Positions 61,764 through 64,000 of a stretch of DNA of 64,000 nucleotides are shown one piece after another. A program made the position numbers and the translations under genes. The notes beneath the pieces are model-generated. The model saw only the letters and a program-made list of their open reading frames with translations, had not been told where the DNA came from and did not search any database. Positions within the stretch are counted from its first letter, which is position 1. Each line of letters begins with the position of its first letter. Source of the stretch: Sipunculus nudus (lineage: Eukaryota; Annelida; Sipuncula; Golfingiida; Sipunculidae); contig CM049313.1 of NCBI GenBank assembly GCA_026874595.1, forward strand, positions 71,292,659 to 71,356,658. Reading direction: 5' to 3'.

Positions 61764-62658
61764 GTTAGTTGTTATACGAACACACTTGTTATAACTGTCT
61801 CATGAGACACAATTGAATATTGCAAAAAATGTCAGATTTGATCTAATTAAATAATGTCTCTTTACAGTTAGTAATTACTAATTTTAACGCATGCTATACG
61901 AACAAGATGCAGACACGTGCAGGTTGTTTGGGTAATTAAGCTAATTAGCCCTGACAGGAGCGCATGAGTTGGCAGTTAGATGAAAACATTTGAAATAAAC
62001 ACTTGTCAGATAGCTCGATAAAATTACACATTATATGCAAGAATTTATATACACATCAATTAAAATCAACATTCATAATGGTTTCTATCTTCCTATTATC
62101 AAAGTTATAAATTTGGTCTACATGATATAAACATGTAAAGAGGACCGAAATTACCGGGAATACGATGAGTAGAAAAAGAGATAAATAGTTTTCGTAGCAA
62201 ATGTCACATGAATTTAATTACATTTAGATTAATTAAACATTATTAACGGTTTATTGAGTGAGTTTAAACACATCATTTAGTTGTTAAACACTTAATACCA
62301 ATATAGGAAGAAGGTCAGTGGCAGGGTGCTTATTTCAACGTACTTTAGCAAATATTAAAAACCGTGTACCCGCATGTTATTTTCATATACCCATTACATG
62401 AGGAAAAATACCCATTACAACAGGAAATACCTATCACATGCATCTTACAAAACCTCAAGACCTTGTACCATTATTTTTTTCTTATTCATGTTTGGAAAAT
62501 TGCCTAAAACAGTAATTTACGACGCAACTTATCTAGTTTATATCCGCTTTCATATAAACATATGCCTACTATTTAACTACCTTTAAACATACGGTATTAT
62601 TAACCAGAAAATAAATCTTTCCAATACGTGTTATCATGCATGGATAATGTGTGAGTCA

Positions 62659-62660
<2 letters not shown>
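61764..62660. other. Presumed aminotransferase intron
   Basis: Starts at the GTTAGT donor. I searched for the expected next exon (phase-2 entry, continuing after HFRHEAR) here and up to 64000 and did not find it. Confidence 0.5.
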
Positions 62661-62729
<69 letters not shown>

Positions 62730-63269
62730 GTTACGAAGACAAGTTGCTTAGGGGAAAACATTGGACCGATCCCTGATTAATTATCTAAGAAATCGAACTT
62801 TGATGAGCCTATTCCCTGGGCTACAAAGTTAACCGTCATCCCGGACGAGCCCCCATTTGTTACGAAGACAAATTGTTTAGAAAAAAAATACTTGGTCGAT
62901 CCGGGATTCGAATCCTTGTCCGGCGTTCCAACCGCTACGCCAGAAAAGCAAGCTTCACTAGCGAGACAGTTCGGTCCGCTTTTATGTCACCCCGTAACAC
63001 ACCCCGTCTTAAGAGCGTGCTGCTATCAGAACAAGACTAATTATCCCAGAAATCACACTTTGATGAGCTGATTCCCAGGGCCACAAAGTTTACCGTCATC
63101 CCGGACGAGCCCCCATTTGTTACGAAGACAAATGTTCAGGTGGAAATACTGGGCCGATCCGGGATTCGAACCCATGTAGTTGTCGGTGTCCGGCGTTCCA
63201 ACCGCTTCGCTAGAAAAGCAAGCTTTACTAGCGAGACAGATCGGTCCGCTTTGATGTCACCCAATAACA
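62730..63269 (-). mobile_element. tRNA-derived SINE of the same family, three tandem units
   Basis: Units start at 62730, 62859 and 63119. The first lacks most of its head and so is only 129 bp long. The other two keep the B box (GATTCGAA... on the + strand) and the A box. It follows a (TA)n(GA)n tract. Same family as 4580-4966, and it lies downstream of the last aminotransferase exon seen, presumably in the next intron. Confidence 0.75.
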
Positions 63270-64000
63270 ATAGTCTTTATTTTCCACTACCCTGACAATG
63301 CAGTATTTCCCTCTAGCCCCTGTTGATACACTGACATCTCCTACTGATCTACTATTATCCAAATAAAGGCTTAAAAGCAAATTTTTTTGGAAGCATGTGT
63401 ATTTCTTCTATTTTATCATATATCTAATAAAAATGATAAATCCTTAGTATTTCTCGGTATATGACAACCGCCGAAGTGTTTGCAAGGCTTTATGTGTATT
63501 ATGTGTAATATAAATATTATATGTGTATGTTTGTGTGTGTTTGTGATATCACAGCTTTAATGATGCAACGTGCGTTAACATGTAACTTGAACATGGAAAT
63601 AATAGCTGCTACGATGACAATTCATGTCGTTACATCATGACAAATTATGAGTTTATCCTCAACAATTGATACAAATTATAATTTACACCTGGCGAACTCA
63701 CTTCGGGAAAAAAGTTATCTATTCTTAAGTGAAGGACGTATTTCCTTAACAGTTTCTTAGAACATAAATTGGCATGTACTGCTTATTGCCGCTGATTTGT
63801 ATGTTTCTATGTATGTTATACACATAGGGGCCGTGTTTAAATGGAACGTACAAATATGTTGTTCTGAGGTCGCTGTATATGCAAGGGAATTGAATTACTC
63901 CAAGGCTCAATATTTATTTCCTAATCTAACTAGAATAAGCTCAGATTTACATTATTCTAATATAATGACACGGCATTAAATTAATTATGTTTGGTTTTCA
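63270..64000. other. Right edge without recognised exon
   Basis: AT-rich, with a TGTGTATG-type tract at about 63520. A 60-codon frame at 63797-63979 has no motif. Probably still intron. Confidence 0.4.

Overview
The window is eukaryotic, and most likely from a mollusc, probably a bivalve. Genes are split by introns with GT-AG sites, coding density is very low, and the rest is AT-rich DNA full of (TA)n, (CA)n and (CT)n tracts, short tandem arrays, tRNA-derived SINEs, MITEs, LINE relics and LTRs. The molluscan assignment rests on the gene families and on repeats of a type I associate with bivalves (AGCTCA...TGAGCTATAG followed by a CCGTCCGTCC run). It is inference, not something read directly.

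Three protein-coding genes are well supported, all on the + strand. (1) Positions 3441-16389 hold a complete seven-exon arrestin-domain-containing (ARRDC, alpha-arrestin-type) gene of 397 codons; every exon junction keeps the reading frame. (2) Positions 32093-33382 hold an uninterrupted 429-codon Mab-21 family gene of the cGAS-like nucleotidyltransferase fold. The GS and E-x-D motifs are present, but the third metal-binding acid looks replaced by Asn. (3) From 59535 to beyond the right edge lies the 5' part of a class-V aminotransferase-fold (PLP-dependent) gene. It is made of short exons (100, 31 and 117 nt) that no long ORF reveals, and the first of these introns appears to start with GC rather than GT. 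A diverged second copy of its first recognised exon lies 2.2 kb upstream.

Region by region: 1-2.9 kb, no gene found; 2.9-3.44 kb, putative promoter/5'UTR with an RFX X-box-like site; 3.4-16.4 kb, ARRDC gene, with intron 1 carrying a tandem SINE, a hAT-like MITE, a Harbinger-like MITE and a second X-box palindrome, and intron 5 carrying a large foldback; 18.7-20.0 kb, a solo LTR with a clean 5-bp target duplication; 25.3-28.2 kb, two oppositely oriented copies of one SINE; 26.0 kb, a TATA/Inr-like core promoter that could be the remote first exon of the Mab-21 gene; 28.5-29.3 kb, a minisatellite interrupted by a dispersed repeat; 34-39 kb, dispersed repeats and a second hAT-like MITE; 39.7-39.8 kb, a possible small first coding exon (MGN...) behind a perfect E-box palindrome; 44.1-44.9 kb, a second LTR-like block; 46.3-54.5 kb, a LINE graveyard also holding a 2-kb element with 14-bp terminal inverted repeats and a 38-bp minisatellite; 57.4-63.3 kb, the aminotransferase gene, with a 21-bp satellite filling one intron and a tandem SINE in a later one.

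The three genes show no sign of a joint pathway. The most distinctive items are the altered-site Mab-21 protein, the duplicated exon plus GC-AG intron of the aminotransferase gene, and several apparently new mobile elements.
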